Shown: one piece after another, positions 1-10,421 of the stretch
How the letters are laid out: each line of letters opens with the position of its first letter
How positions within the stretch are numbered: position 1 is the stretch's first letter
Assembly: GCA_030760725.1 (NCBI GenBank)
Contig: JASWHV010000005.1
Location: forward strand, 95,114,622-95,178,621
Direction: 5' to 3'
DNA length: 64,000 nucleotides
From: Neostapfia colusana
Taxonomy: Eukaryota; Streptophyta; Magnoliopsida; Poales; Poaceae
Translations under genes and position numbers: made by a program
The notes under the pieces: model-generated
What the model saw: only the letters and a program-made list of their open reading frames with translations
Told to the model about the DNA's origin: nothing
The model's database searches: none

Positions 1-227
1 GAACCGCTTTCGGTAGCGTTCCTTACCATTCTTACCTGAACGTAGGTGCGTAGTTACATAATGAAAGTTCAGAATTAAAGCACATATGTTAGTCTTGCCA
101 CTTTAAGTAACTACACTACTATAGTCCTTATGTGGGCCTAATATCGTTTCCTCACCGTATCCTAAGGTTTTGTCGTAATACCATCCTTATTCCGTGTGCT
201 ATTACCAATGCGGCTCTGATACCACGC
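1..227 (-). mobile_element. Leader end of a second, tandem copy of element A
   Basis: These bases match 10195-10421 with about one difference. That stretch is the start of the internal region of element A, next to its 5' LTR. They end in a tRNA-iMet primer site (212-224) directly against the LTR at 228. A solo LTR or an ordinary 3' LTR would be followed by target DNA here, so another A unit must continue to the left of the window and share the LTR 228-4342. Seen directly: the match and the primer site. Inferred: that the rest of the unit exists. Confidence 0.85.
212..224 (-). other. Primer binding site (tRNA-iMet type) of the left tandem A unit
   Basis: On the minus strand this reads TGGTATCAGAGCC, the usual complement of the 3' end of plant initiator tRNA-Met. 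It is separated from the LTR edge by the three bases 225-227. An identical site occurs at 10406-10418. Confidence 0.88.
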
Positions 228-3200
228 TGAGGGGGCCCGACCTCCATCACGGGGCCGTGCCACCTTGCCCGAGGAATCGCATTGGGTGGTGCCGTGTTAT
301 GCGGCACCCAACAGCACACATATAAGGAACACAGTATTACATAAATCAAAGGCGGAAGGTTACAATTATTCTTTGTGAATAATTTACATAAAATAACTAC
401 AGCGGAAGTCTATAACCAGCTCACGTTGAATAACTATGAAGCACCGAGAAGAGGTCCAGCCCGCGGACTCCTCTCGCTAGCAACACGAAGACAAGGCAGC
501 GGCTAGGTTCTCCAAGGGTGACATGACTCGGAAGTTCCCGAGTCTCACCAGACAACCTGCTTTATAGCGTCGATGCTTACCTGCAAAACCACTTATATAG
601 CAAGAGTGAGCACAAAGGCTCAGCAAGACTTAACCGTCTCTCCTAAAGCATGAAACTCTACATGAACGTAACCTAAGACCTATCCTGTAATTTGCGAAAA
701 GACTCGCCTACGAGTTCATCCTTAACTTTCAGATTTTAGCCATAATAGTAGTGACCTTGCGCCCAGCAACATTGGAACTCCACAATCAAACAAGAAACGC
801 TTCATTCCAATGTTACTTGTCCCAAGGTGAAAAATAAATTTAGTTTGCTCTATCTCTACTTCAAACATGGTTTTCATGCAACTTAACATAATCACAACAG
901 CAATTATACTTTTTGCAAACTGTTTCCACACAAGTTGATTAACTACGTCACAACATGGGAGCAAGCGGTACTCAATAACCGCGAGGGACGGTGATTCGAA
1001 TCAAACACTACCCGGATAACTCGACACATACGCCCGCCTCTGAAGACCCAACTCTGGCGTCCTTCATTACGTCGTATGTGGCAACCTTTCTCAGGACACT
1101 AAACTGTAGAACCGGTCGCGCCGTCTCGGGCTCATAGGTCTAACGAGACGATGTGGTATGCCTCTACAGTCCAGTGAACCTGGTACATCGGTTTCCTGGT
1201 TCCCATATATCAGTAAGCATCCGGTACACAACTCAATACTTGCTCCTGGACGCGGCATACGCATCGGTCCTTAACCGACACAGGCAGAGCTACTCGACCA
1301 AGACCTCGTCTTGTCGCAGCCTAACCCCTCTGCCCGGTCTCATCTTTAGAAATGTAAAGTTTAGTTTGCTTCCTATCCCAACCACACTTATGATATTCTG
1401 AACTATAGCTCGCGAGTAGATTCTAACTACTCGTCTTCTACCGGATGCCCTAGTCTATTTAGCACGGCCTTATTCTACAGCGATGACACAATTCTACCCT
1501 CGACTTCAGGGTTCATGTTTGGTTATGCAAGTGGAGTATCACACATCCTTGACCTAATGCACATACAAACCTTGACCAATAGTAGTGAACAAAGGGAAAA
1601 CTTTTAAAACAACTTAAGTGCAAACCGGGGCTTGCCTTGGTTTTGCAGGTGTCTAAAGTCAGATAAGATGAAGTTAGTTGCTGATGATGACTTGAAACTT
1701 AATCCCTGCCTTCTTGCTCCTTGATCAAATCTTCACCTATTCACGTTTAAGCACTACACGTTATGAACATGCATATCTTTAATTGTAAAACTTTTTGCTA
1801 ACAATTGCTATAGACAAGTTTAAAACTGGAACTTTGTTTAAGAATTTAAAATGACACTGGGGGTGGTGGTTTGGATGTGTGTCTAAGCACTATCCTCGAG
1901 TGAGAAGTGAGGTTCATCACTTGGGTGGTGATCACCTAATGAGGTTGAACAGGATATAATGATCCAGGGCTCCAATGGAGCTGGGAATTTTCTTGGGGGT
2001 TCCTTGTCACAAGAAAGTCCTCTGGACCAAAATTCAGAACATTTCACTAAGTGGATCACCCAGAACAATTCCCTAAGCATTTAAGCATAAAGGAATTAAT
2101 TCTGATTAAACTTGCACTTTAATGCAGATCTAAGTGAACCATAATTTCCTACATAGCTCAGAGAGTATTCCTAAATTTTCCTAGGATTTTTGGAGCTAAG
2201 GAATGGCTAGAACTGAATTTCCAAGTTTTGGAAATTCTCTGAAAATGTTTCTGTATTCATTTGAATACAGAAACTTGAAATTGGAATTATCCCAACTAAA
2301 TAAATTCCAAATGACCTGAAACTTTTACAGGAGTCTCCTAATATCCTGAAGAATATCCTGGCAAAATTTGGAGAATTTTGGTTGAACCAAAGTCCCTCTA
2401 AAATTCTTTTGCTGAAAAGTTTTAAAGAATTTTCCAGAATTTTCTATTGCTTTTCATGCAAATTGGGTTGCATATTTGGATAGAGCATTTCATCCTGAAT
2501 CGAACCCAATTTGAATCACTAAATTTGGAGCTCTCTAGAAAAAGTTATGCAGATCCAAAGTTTGAACCAAATCTGGAATTCAAATTAATTCGGGAAAAGT
2601 TCAAACTCTGCCTGTGGGCCACAGGGCCACGTGTCGACCGCTGAAACACGAGCCACACGGGGCCACAGACCTTTTCCCGTGCCATCACACCGGATCCGAG
2701 GCCGCAGCGGATCGAAGATTTAAAATATCGCCGCTGACAGGTGGGACCGGCCGATCGTCTTCAACCTCGGCCCGTTTCCTTTTTCCCGCGCCGCCCCCTC
2801 GCCGGAAGTTCGTCGGGGCTCGCCGGAGTCGGCTTCCCGGCCGTCTCCTGGCTCGGTACTCGCCGCCTGGGGGTTTTCAGGGGCGGGGAACATGTCTACG
2901 GGGTTGGCTCGGGCTGCCGGTGGCCGGAAGTAGGCCGGCGACGAGCCGCGACCTTCGGTGATGATCGGCACCGTCGCCCGAGCACACTAGCCCGCCAAAA
3001 GCTCGGCGGATCTGCTCTAAAGCATCAGTGGAGGTCAGGCAATCTCGGCGTGGCCTCAACCTGGCTCGGAAACGACGGCAAACCGGTTGTCACCGTGCGC
3101 CCGCGCGTTCCCGCCATGGCCGCCGACCGAAAAGCTCAAAATTAGCTGTAACCACGGCGTTTCTAGCTAGGGTGGTGGAGGGGATTGGATCGCTAGCCAG

Positions 3201-4342
3201 TCTAGTTTATTTGTGCATGATTTGATGAGCTAAGAACGAACAACAAATAAGAATTTTGGGTTTTCGTACCGGATCATCGGTCTGGGGCCGTCGGTGATAT
3301 TTTCCCAAATCTCGCGCGGTGGTTCACCGATTTGCTTGAGGTTTGGGGGTGAGCAGAAGGGTTCACCAGCGCGTCCGGAGGTGGCCTTGCTTGGGCGTGG
3401 AAGTGCTTGGATTAGGCTGTCCATGAGCGCCCCAACTCTCGGTGAAGTGGAATCGCTGCGGCAACGAGCCGATTTCGGGTCGGGGAGGCAACAACTCGTG
3501 GGATGCTGTACTTAGGAAGTGGAGGATGAGCTCACCGTGTGGTTTCTTGGCTTGGCTGGCCTCTGCACGCTCGGTTTCCTTCAGTTCTCGGTCGATCGCC
3601 CGAGGCGGCAGCGTCCTCGGTCCTTTTATTGTGCGAGGGCGGAAAGGCGGACGAGGCGTCGGTGATGAAGCAAAGGCCCGCACGGGAGGAACGGTAGGCG
3701 TCCAGGCAGCTCTCCAGCGTGCTGCTTCGGTGAAGAGGTGGCACCCGCGTGCATTCGGTGGCGCCGGGAGCGGCTTCGGTGGCTCGGGTGGAAACCAATA
3801 CACCGTGGTAGACTTAAGCAGCAAGTTATAACCCCCACCTCTCTATGACAAGTGGGGCCCACAACTCCCTTCTGCCCCAAAAGATCTCCAAATCTTTGGC
3901 ACATGCAAATTCATCCCTGAGGTACTCAAATTAAAAAGTTATTTGGCAATTTGACCAGTTGTGCCTCAATTTCGAATTTAAATTCAAATTTGGGTGAAAT
4001 TTACAAGTTCCTTTGATATTCATATCAAAGCACCTCCAAATTTGCTCAAAACTTGGCTCCCTCATAATTTGGACCTGAGAAACTCAAATATATCCTCTGA
4101 TCTTTGAGTTGGCTTTTGCAACTACAACCTCTCCAACATCAGTTTGAATTTTTCCTTTTTGGAGATGGCCCTCCCCTTTTTGGAAGTGACCCTCTTAGTT
4201 CAAACTGAATTCCAAGTTTTATTGCACATGCCAACACTTTCATGAGGAACACAAAAGTTTTTGTAAGTCCCATTTCTTGTATTCAAACTCAACTTTATTC
4301 ATAGCTCAAGTTTTCTATTTACAAGTTTTTGGGACTTTTACA
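228..4342 (-). mobile_element. Left LTR of element A (shared LTR of a tandem)
   Basis: LTR of 4115 bp running TG...CA on the plus strand and matching 10422-14536 at a fixed offset of 10194. By eye there are about 20 differences, near 0.5 percent. It has a polypurine tract on its right and a primer site on its left, so it is the 3' LTR of the element at 4343-10421 and the 5' LTR of a unit to the left. The middle (about 2640-3830) is GC rich and contains many chance reading frames. A TATA-like AATAAAAG lies near 3623-3630 on the minus strand, giving a short U3 and a very long R-U5 if it is used. A 28-base hairpin lies at 2247-2274. LTRs this long fit the Tekay/Del group of chromoviruses. Confidence 0.92.
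2247..2274. repeat. Near-perfect palindrome (hairpin) in the A LTR
   Basis: Two 13-base arms, GTTTCTGTATTCA and TGAATACAGAAAC, flank two bases. The same hairpin is in the right LTR at 12441-12468. It would lie in transcribed R-U5 if the TATA-like motif near 3625 is the promoter. Confidence 0.8.
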
Positions 4343-4361
4343 TTCCTCCCCCCTTAAAAAG
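4343..4361 (-). other. Polypurine tract of element A
   Basis: The minus strand reads an unbroken purine run with seven G residues (AAGGGGGGGAGGAA), ending exactly at the TG of the 3' LTR. It is the expected plus-strand primer and fixes the LTR edge at 4342. Confidence 0.88.
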
Positions 4362-4410
4362 AATCTCGTCCCGAGATTCATGATTAAGGACAAGGTGGAG
4401 AGGACAACTA

Positions 4411-7400
4411 CTACATATGAGCCTCTAACAACTCCGGATGATTGCGCTGGAAATACTCCTCGCTTTCCCATGTAGCTTCGTCGGACGTGTGATTTTCCCA
4501 TAGCACCTTGAAAAATCGCAGCGTCCAATTTCTTGTTTCGCGAGTCTTTTCATCAATTATCCGGGTTGGATGCTCAACATACGTGAGGTCCGGCTTCAGA
4601 TCTGCCATGTCTCCCGTGAGAATCTCCGTTGGAACTTTCAAACACTTCCGCAACTGAGATATGTGGAAGACATTATGCACTCTGGCTAAGGCTGCCGGTA
4701 GCTCCAAACGGTATGCCACGGGTCCACACCTTTCCATGATGGCGAAGGGACCGATAAAACGCGGAGCTAGTTTTCCTTTCACTCCAAATCGGTGAATGCC
4801 CTTCATGGGAGATACGCGGAGGTAGACGTGGTCTCCAACTTGAAAGTTCAGAGGACGACGTTTCTTATCCGCATAGCTCTTTTGTCTGGACTGAGCGGCT
4901 TTCAGATTTGCTTGAATAAGCCTTACCCGCTCTTCTGCTTCATTTACGAGATCAATCCCGTAAGTTACCCTCTCGCCGGATTCACACCAGTTCAAGGGTG
5001 TGCGGCACTTCCGGCCGTAGAGAGCTTCATAAGGCGCCATTTTGATACTTGATTGATACCCGTTGTTATATGAGAACTCCGCCAACGGTAAGTGATCATC
5101 CCAGCTCTTACCGTGGTGGATGACACATGCTCTCAGCATATCTTCAAGTATTTGATTCACCCTCTCAGTTTGTCCATCGGTTTGAGGGTGATACGCGGAG
5201 CTTCGAATCAATTTAGTTCCCAAGGATGTGTGTAGCTGTTCCCAGAAACGGGACACGAACAGCGATCCTCTGTCGGAGACAATGGTTCGGGGAACTCCAT
5301 GCAAGCACAAGATTCGTGCTATGTATAACTCCGCATACTGCTTGGCGCTGTAGTTGGTATGCACCGGAATGAAACGTGCCGATTTGGTTAATCGATCAAC
5401 GATTACCCAAATCGAGTCATGGTGGTGGGAGGTCATCGGCAACCCAACGATGAAATCCATACTTAAGTCTTCCCACTTCCATGCCGGTATTTGTAGCGGT
5501 TGCAGCAAGCCCGACTTCTTCACATGGTCGGCCTTAACTCTTCGACACGTATCACATTCTGAAACGTATTTTGCAACTTCACGTTTCATACGTGTCCACC
5601 AAAACTTCTTCCGGAGGTCTTGGTACATTTTATTGATGCCAGGATGAATAGAAAATTTGGATAAGTGAGCCTCATCCAAAATTTTCTTCCGCAGCCTCAT
5701 ATCACGGGGTACGACTATCCGGTCCTTGAACCACAAGGTATCTTCATCATCTAACTGGAAACATTTCATCTTCCCGTTTTTCAACCTCCTTTTGATATGA
5801 GCCATGCCCTTGTCTCTCCTTTGAGCTTCCATGACCTCCTCTCTTATTGAGGGTATGAGAGCTAGGTTATGTAGGGCCCCATAGGGAACCAAGTAGAGAC
5901 TCGGTTCTCCCTCTTCTATCGGCGTGATGGTTAGGTTATGAATATGAGACTTCCGGCTGAGTGCATCGGCAACCACATTTGCCTTGCCCGGATGATAATG
6001 AATTTCAATCTCATAGTCCTTGATCAGCTCCAACCATCGCCGTTGCCGCATATTTAACTCCTTTTGAGTGAATATGTACTTCAAGCTTTTGTGGTCGGTG
6101 TAGAGATGAACCAGATTTCCCAATAGGTAATGTCTCCACATCTTCAAAGCTAGTACCACGGCAGCAAGCTCGAGATCATGCGTTGGATAATGTTGCTCAT
6201 GATTCCGTAATTGCCGTGATCCATATGCGACCACACGTCCTCCTTGCATGAGTACACACCCAAGCCCGACGCCGGATGCATCACAATAAACATCAAAAGG
6301 CTTGGTTGTATCCGGTTGAGCTAGAACCGGGGCTGTTGTGAGGTGTTTCACCAACACTTGAAAAGCTTCCTCACATGGCTTGCTCCAATCATACTTTATG
6401 CCCTTCTTCAGTAGCTCCGTCATAGGTTTGGAGATTTTTGAGAAGCTCGGGATGAACCTCCGATAATATCCCGCCAAACCCAAGAAGCTACGAACTTCAT
6501 GGACTGATGTTGGAGACTTCCACTTCAGCACTTGTTCAATCTTGCTTGGATCAACAGCAATGCCTTCTGCTGAAATAATGTGCCCAAGAAATGGCACTTG
6601 GTTGATCCAGAATTCACATTTACTAAACTTTGCATAGAGCTTGTGATCTCGCAGTCGTTGGAGCACAATATGCAAATGTTTAGCGTGTTCCTCTTCAGAT
6701 TTGGAATAGACCAAGATGTCGTCGATGAATACCACGACGAACTGATCCAGCTCCGGCATGAACACCGAGTTCATAAGATACATAAAGTGGGCCGGAGCAT
6801 TGGTCAACCCAAATGACATGACAAGATACTCATAGAGTCCGTATCTTGTCGAGAATGCTGTTTTCGGGACATCTTCCGCTCGAATCTTGATTTGATGATA
6901 TCCCGACCTTAAGTCCATCTTAGAAAAGACTTTAGCACCCACTAGCTGATCGAAGAGGATATCAATTCTTGGTAGTGGATACTTGTTCTTTATGGTCACA
7001 GCATTCAAAGGACGATAATCGACGCATAGCCTCAGCGTCTCATCCTTCTTCTTCACAAATAAAGCTGAGCAACCCCATGGTGATGAACTTGGACGAATAA
7101 ACCCCTTGTCCATTAGATTCTTGAGTTGCTCCTTCAGCTCGGCTAATTCGTTCGGAGCCATTTTGTATGGTCTCCGAGAGATTGGCGTGGTTCCCGGTAT
7201 CAACTCTATTTTGAATTCCACCTCGCGCTCAGGTGGTAAGCTTGGAAGATCTTCGGGAAACACGTCCGGATATTCACGGACTACCGGAATGTCTTCTAAC
7301 TTGCACACCTCGGTATTACATACTTCCGGGTCTTTAGAAATCGCTTCGCCGAGGTACAATGTTTGACGTCCGTGAAGTGGAGAGTCCAAGTGAACACTCC

Positions 7401-8874
7401 TGTTCTCGATGTCTAGAACAGCCTTATGGAAGGTCAACCATGATATTCCCAATATGGCATTGATTCCCTGGTCTTCGAGAATGATGAGGGTGGTAGGATA
7501 AATTTTTCCACCCAAGCAAAGTGGTGCTCGAGAAACGACTTCATTAGTTGATATGTCTCCACCTGGCGAATGAATAAGGTAAGAACCTTTGGTGATAGTG
7601 GTGGAGATCTGATCTCGGATTACCGTTGCCCGGCTAATGAAGTTATGTGTTGCACCAGAGTCGAATAAAATGACAACCGGCTTGTCATTTAAGGTGAACC
7701 TGCCGGCAAGAACAGGTCCTCCCTTTGGCAGATCATCGACTGACACATAATTGACTGTTCCCACATTTGACATAGCTTTTCTGGGCTGCCCAAGATCACT
7801 TTTTGGAACTGGACCCGCAGACACAATGTTACTGCTCGGTTCAGTTGCTTCATTGACGTTGGGCTCATTGTCAACCTGAAGTGGGACAGCACTCGGTTCA
7901 ACTGAGAAATCACCTTGTTCATCTTCAGCCTCTTGAGGGTAATAATATTCTAGTGCACCTTGTTGACACTGAGGTGCATAAGAAATAAGTTGCTGCTGCG
8001 GTAGAGGTGAATAAGACCTCTGTGGAGTAGAAGAGTCGTCACACTCCCAGAATGATTGCACCTCTTGTGGAATCTCTCGACCGGAAGGTGAACGGATTAC
8101 CAACTGATACTTCTGAGGTAGACGATTTTCTTCATCTAGTGATGAGTCCCTCTCCCTCTTTTCTTTGAGGTAAAGGTTGGAATAATATTCTTGAGCAATA
8201 GCACAGCTCACGAACTCATCAAAATTCTCTTGGCTAACTTGAGCCAATTCACATCGTAGCCTAGCAGTCAGCCCTCGATAAAAATGATAACCTTTCATGG
8301 CTGGTGATTTCACATAGTCAGGGACATATTGAGCTAAGCGATTGAATTCCTTCGCATACTCAATAACACTCATGTCCCCTTGCTTCAGACTCCAGAACTC
8401 ATCCAGACTGGTTTGCATTATGCCCGCAGGGATGAAACGAGCACGAAATGCAGCCTGGAACTCCGCCCATGTGACACGATGCCCTGCTGGTTGGACAGCA
8501 AGGTAGTCTGCCCACCATGCTCCAGCAAAGCCGTGAAGCTGTTGAGCGGCATATAGAGTCTTCGAGAATTCGTCACATCGGATCAACCCAAGCTTGGACT
8601 CAATGACACGTAACCAGTGATTTGCTTCACAATGGTCAGCCGCCTCGGAGAATACCGGCGGTTGTGTCGCCAAGAAATCCAGATACGTGCTCTGGGTTAG
8701 CATGTGATGTTGAGCTTCTCGATCTATGCCTTTCTGAACTAGAGTTTGGAGAGTTTCATTCATTTTTGCCATAATTTCCGCCAATCCGGTTGGCGATGGC
8801 TCTTGTGATGAAGTCGAGTCATTCCCACCTCGACTGGAACCTCCAATCTCCATTTGAGAATGTGTACGTACCAT
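4411..8874 (-). CDS. Ty3/gypsy chromovirus Gag-Pol polyprotein, intact (element A)
   Basis: One open frame of 1487 codons encodes capsid, protease, reverse transcriptase, RNase H, integrase and chromodomain. In reading order: gag (about 8874-7750, with FRARFIPAGIMQ); aspartic protease FDSGATHNFIS near 7660; RT with FIDDILVYS near 6720; RNase H with YCDASG near 6280; integrase zinc finger H-H-C-C (about 5690-5540), then catalytic D (DFIVGLP), D (IVSDRGS) and E (DGQTERVNQ); GPF motif; and a chromodomain at the end (VLWENHTSDEATWESEE). I take Met at 8874 because the homologous gag of element E also begins MVRTHS; an in-frame Met at 8901 lies upstream. Oddly, no CCHC zinc knuckle is present between gag and protease, where a Pro/Gln/Tyr-rich and acidic stretch stands instead. 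Frame, PBS, PPT and near-identical LTRs suggest a recent and possibly mobile copy. Confidence 0.95.
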   Translation of the reverse strand: MVRTHSQMEIGGSSRGGNDSTSSQEPSPTGLAEIMAKMNETLQTLVQKGIDREAQHHMLTQSTYLDFLATQPPVFSEAADHCEANHWLRVIESKLGLIRCDEFSKTLYAAQQLHGFAGAWWADYLAVQPAGHRVTWAEFQAAFRARFIPAGIMQTSLDEFWSLKQGDMSVIEYAKEFNRLAQYVPDYVKSPAMKGYHFYRGLTARLRCELAQVSQENFDEFVSCAIAQEYYSNLYLKEKRERDSSLDEENRLPQKYQLVIRSPSGREIPQEVQSFWECDDSSTPQRSYSPLPQQQLISYAPQCQQGALEYYYPQEAEDEQGDFSVEPSAVPLQVDNEPNVNEATEPSSNIVSAGPVPKSDLGQPRKAMSNVGTVNYVSVDDLPKGGPVLAGRFTLNDKPVVILFDSGATHNFISRATVIRDQISTTITKGSYLIHSPGGDISTNEVVSRAPLCLGGKIYPTTLIILEDQGINAILGISWLTFHKAVLDIENRSVHLDSPLHGRQTLYLGEAISKDPEVCNTEVCKLEDIPVVREYPDVFPEDLPSLPPEREVEFKIELIPGTTPISRRPYKMAPNELAELKEQLKNLMDKGFIRPSSSPWGCSALFVKKKDETLRLCVDYRPLNAVTIKNKYPLPRIDILFDQLVGAKVFSKMDLRSGYHQIKIRAEDVPKTAFSTRYGLYEYLVMSFGLTNAPAHFMYLMNSVFMPELDQFVVVFIDDILVYSKSEEEHAKHLHIVLQRLRDHKLYAKFSKCEFWINQVPFLGHIISAEGIAVDPSKIEQVLKWKSPTSVHEVRSFLGLAGYYRRFIPSFSKISKPMTELLKKGIKYDWSKPCEEAFQVLVKHLTTAPVLAQPDTTKPFDVYCDASGVGLGCVLMQGGRVVAYGSRQLRNHEQHYPTHDLELAAVVLALKMWRHYLLGNLVHLYTDHKSLKYIFTQKELNMRQRRWLELIKDYEIEIHYHPGKANVVADALSRKSHIHNLTITPIEEGEPSLYLVPYGALHNLALIPSIREEVMEAQRRDKGMAHIKRRLKNGKMKCFQLDDEDTLWFKDRIVVPRDMRLRKKILDEAHLSKFSIHPGINKMYQDLRKKFWWTRMKREVAKYVSECDTCRRVKADHVKKSGLLQPLQIPAWKWEDLSMDFIVGLPMTSHHHDSIWVIVDRLTKSARFIPVHTNYSAKQYAELYIARILCLHGVPRTIVSDRGSLFVSRFWEQLHTSLGTKLIRSSAYHPQTDGQTERVNQILEDMLRACVIHHGKSWDDHLPLAEFSYNNGYQSSIKMAPYEALYGRKCRTPLNWCESGERVTYGIDLVNEAEERVRLIQANLKAAQSRQKSYADKKRRPLNFQVGDHVYLRVSPMKGIHRFGVKGKLAPRFIGPFAIMERCGPVAYRLELPAALARVHNVFHISQLRKCLKVPTEILTGDMADLKPDLTYVEHPTRIIDEKTRETRNWTLRFFKVLWENHTSDEATWESEEYFQRNHPELLEAHM

Positions 8875-8890
8875 ACTGCACGAAACAAAA
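8875..8890 (-). promoter_or_regulatory. Candidate 3' splice site just before gag of A
   Basis: On the minus strand TTTGTTTCGTGCAG is followed by one base and then the gag ATG at 8874. It has a T-rich run and a CAG end as in plant splice acceptors. Elements E and B have the same arrangement (CAG, one base, ATG). That it is used is inference. Confidence 0.45.
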
Positions 8891-10405
8891 TTTTGAGTCA
8901 ATCAAAATTCTATCTCAGTAGTAAGTAAAGATAAGTAAAACATGAACATGTCATGAACTTTATGAAAGCATAACCACATTCATGTTTAAACAAATCTTAT
9001 GTACGCTAAGCTAATCAGCAGGACTACCCTGACCAGCTCACACAAACTCCAAGTTTTACTCAAGTCATCAACAGATTCTAGACTTGAGTTCAATACCAAA
9101 GTTTTAGTAAACTTCAGTAGCTTTCCAACCAGTACTTATGTGCTCATTAAGGATTTTTCTACAGGAAGTTATGGCTTAAAAACAGAAAGGTCCAGAGAGG
9201 TTTTTGCTACTGTCCTGGTTCTGAACAGTTTGCCTTCAACTGTACTTTTCACCCATGTAACATGTGATTCTGCTCTGGAGGCCTACAAGGAAGTTGTAGA
9301 GCACTTGAAAATATTTCCAGAACTGTATCATACACCTTATTTGGGTCAAGCTACTCAGAGTTATGCTCTGTTAAAGTCCAGCAAGAATTTCTGCCAGAAA
9401 CAGAGCTCTCTGTTTTTGAAAACTTTGACACCTAGTTATACTCCCATTTGAATCTTAGCCCAAATTAAGAGTTCAATAACTAATATTTGTTTCAAACTTC
9501 CATATTTAGTTGAAAGTTAGCTCATGAATCATTTCTTCATAGGGAAGAGGTTCTTATGTGTAGTACGGTGTCGATGCACCGTAAGAATCATGTCGGTACT
9601 ACGTAGCCTCACCAAATAAAAATGCTAACCGGATTACACCGGCATATACGTATTATCAGTGGCACTAAGACGGTCTCTCGCACACGTGTACTACATGGAA
9701 TACGTACGTGGTTAGTACCTGCAGAAGATCACTCAATAGTGGTGCACTCAAAGGTTGTTTCATTTCAGGCAGTTCTATAATTGAAAGTAAATACAAACGC
9801 CCGTATCATTGCCATACGGCCATCCTTGAGTTAAGTCACGTCTCAAGGTACGTGATCGTGTTTCAACACCACACGACGGGGAACCCGAGTATGTCATGAA
9901 CGGGTCGTCACGGTTGGGAATGTTATCAACCCAACGGATACCACCTACTGCCCTGCAGGGCACGCCGATGGCAAGCGCTGCGTATGTCCTCCTGGGCTAT
10001 TTCCAGACGAACACACTCTCGCGTTACTGACCACGCGATGGGGTCTCCACTTACTTGCCTAATGCACGCTAGGGATCAGCGTTTCATATGAACTCAGGAA
10101 CATGAAGAGTCCAAGAGTTTCATATTAACATCTCACACCAAGCTGTGAGATCTGCCCTGAACCACTTTCCTCATCAGGGGAGCTAACCGAAATTGAACCG
10201 CTTTCGGTAGCGTTCCTTACCATTCTTACCTGAACGTAGGTGCGTAGTTACATAATGAAAGTTCAGAATTAAAACACATATGTTAGTCTTGCCACTTTAA
10301 GTAACTACACTACTATAGTCCTTATGTGGGCCTAATATCGTTTCCTCACCGTATCCTAAGGTTTTGTCGTAATACCATCCTTATTCCGTGTGCTATTACC
10401 AATGC
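8891..10405 (-). mobile_element. Untranslated leader of element A
   Basis: This is 1.5 kb between primer site and gag with no sense reading frame of note and no ORF0 like that of B and C. It contains degenerate stretches around 'fcAGAAATGTATcA'-like text (lower-case uncertain) that recur in the leaders of B and E. The part at 9560-10200 is alignable by eye with the E leader at 34130-34760. The antisense frame 8999-9451 is not conserved in E and is left out. Confidence 0.75.
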
Positions 10406-10418
10406 GGCTCTGATACCA
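10406..10418 (-). other. Primer binding site of element A
   Basis: The minus strand reads TGGTATCAGAGCC three bases inside the 5' LTR edge (10422). It is complementary to plant tRNA-iMet, as in most plant Ty3 elements. Confidence 0.9.
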
Positions 10419-10421
10419 CGC

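Noticed and set aside
212..224. tRNA-Met gene fragments at the TGGTATCAGAGC sites
   Set aside because: Only the 3' end complement is present and each lies next to an LTR; they are primer binding sites.
2614..3831. Several frames on both strands in the GC-rich part of the A LTR
   Set aside because: They lie inside an LTR, overlap on both strands, and differ in length between the two LTR copies (for example 2614-2961 against 12808-13074). Low stop density from GC richness explains them.
8999..9451. Plus-strand frame of 150 codons in the A leader
   Set aside because: It is antisense to the element, is not conserved in the matching E leader, and has no recognisable domain.
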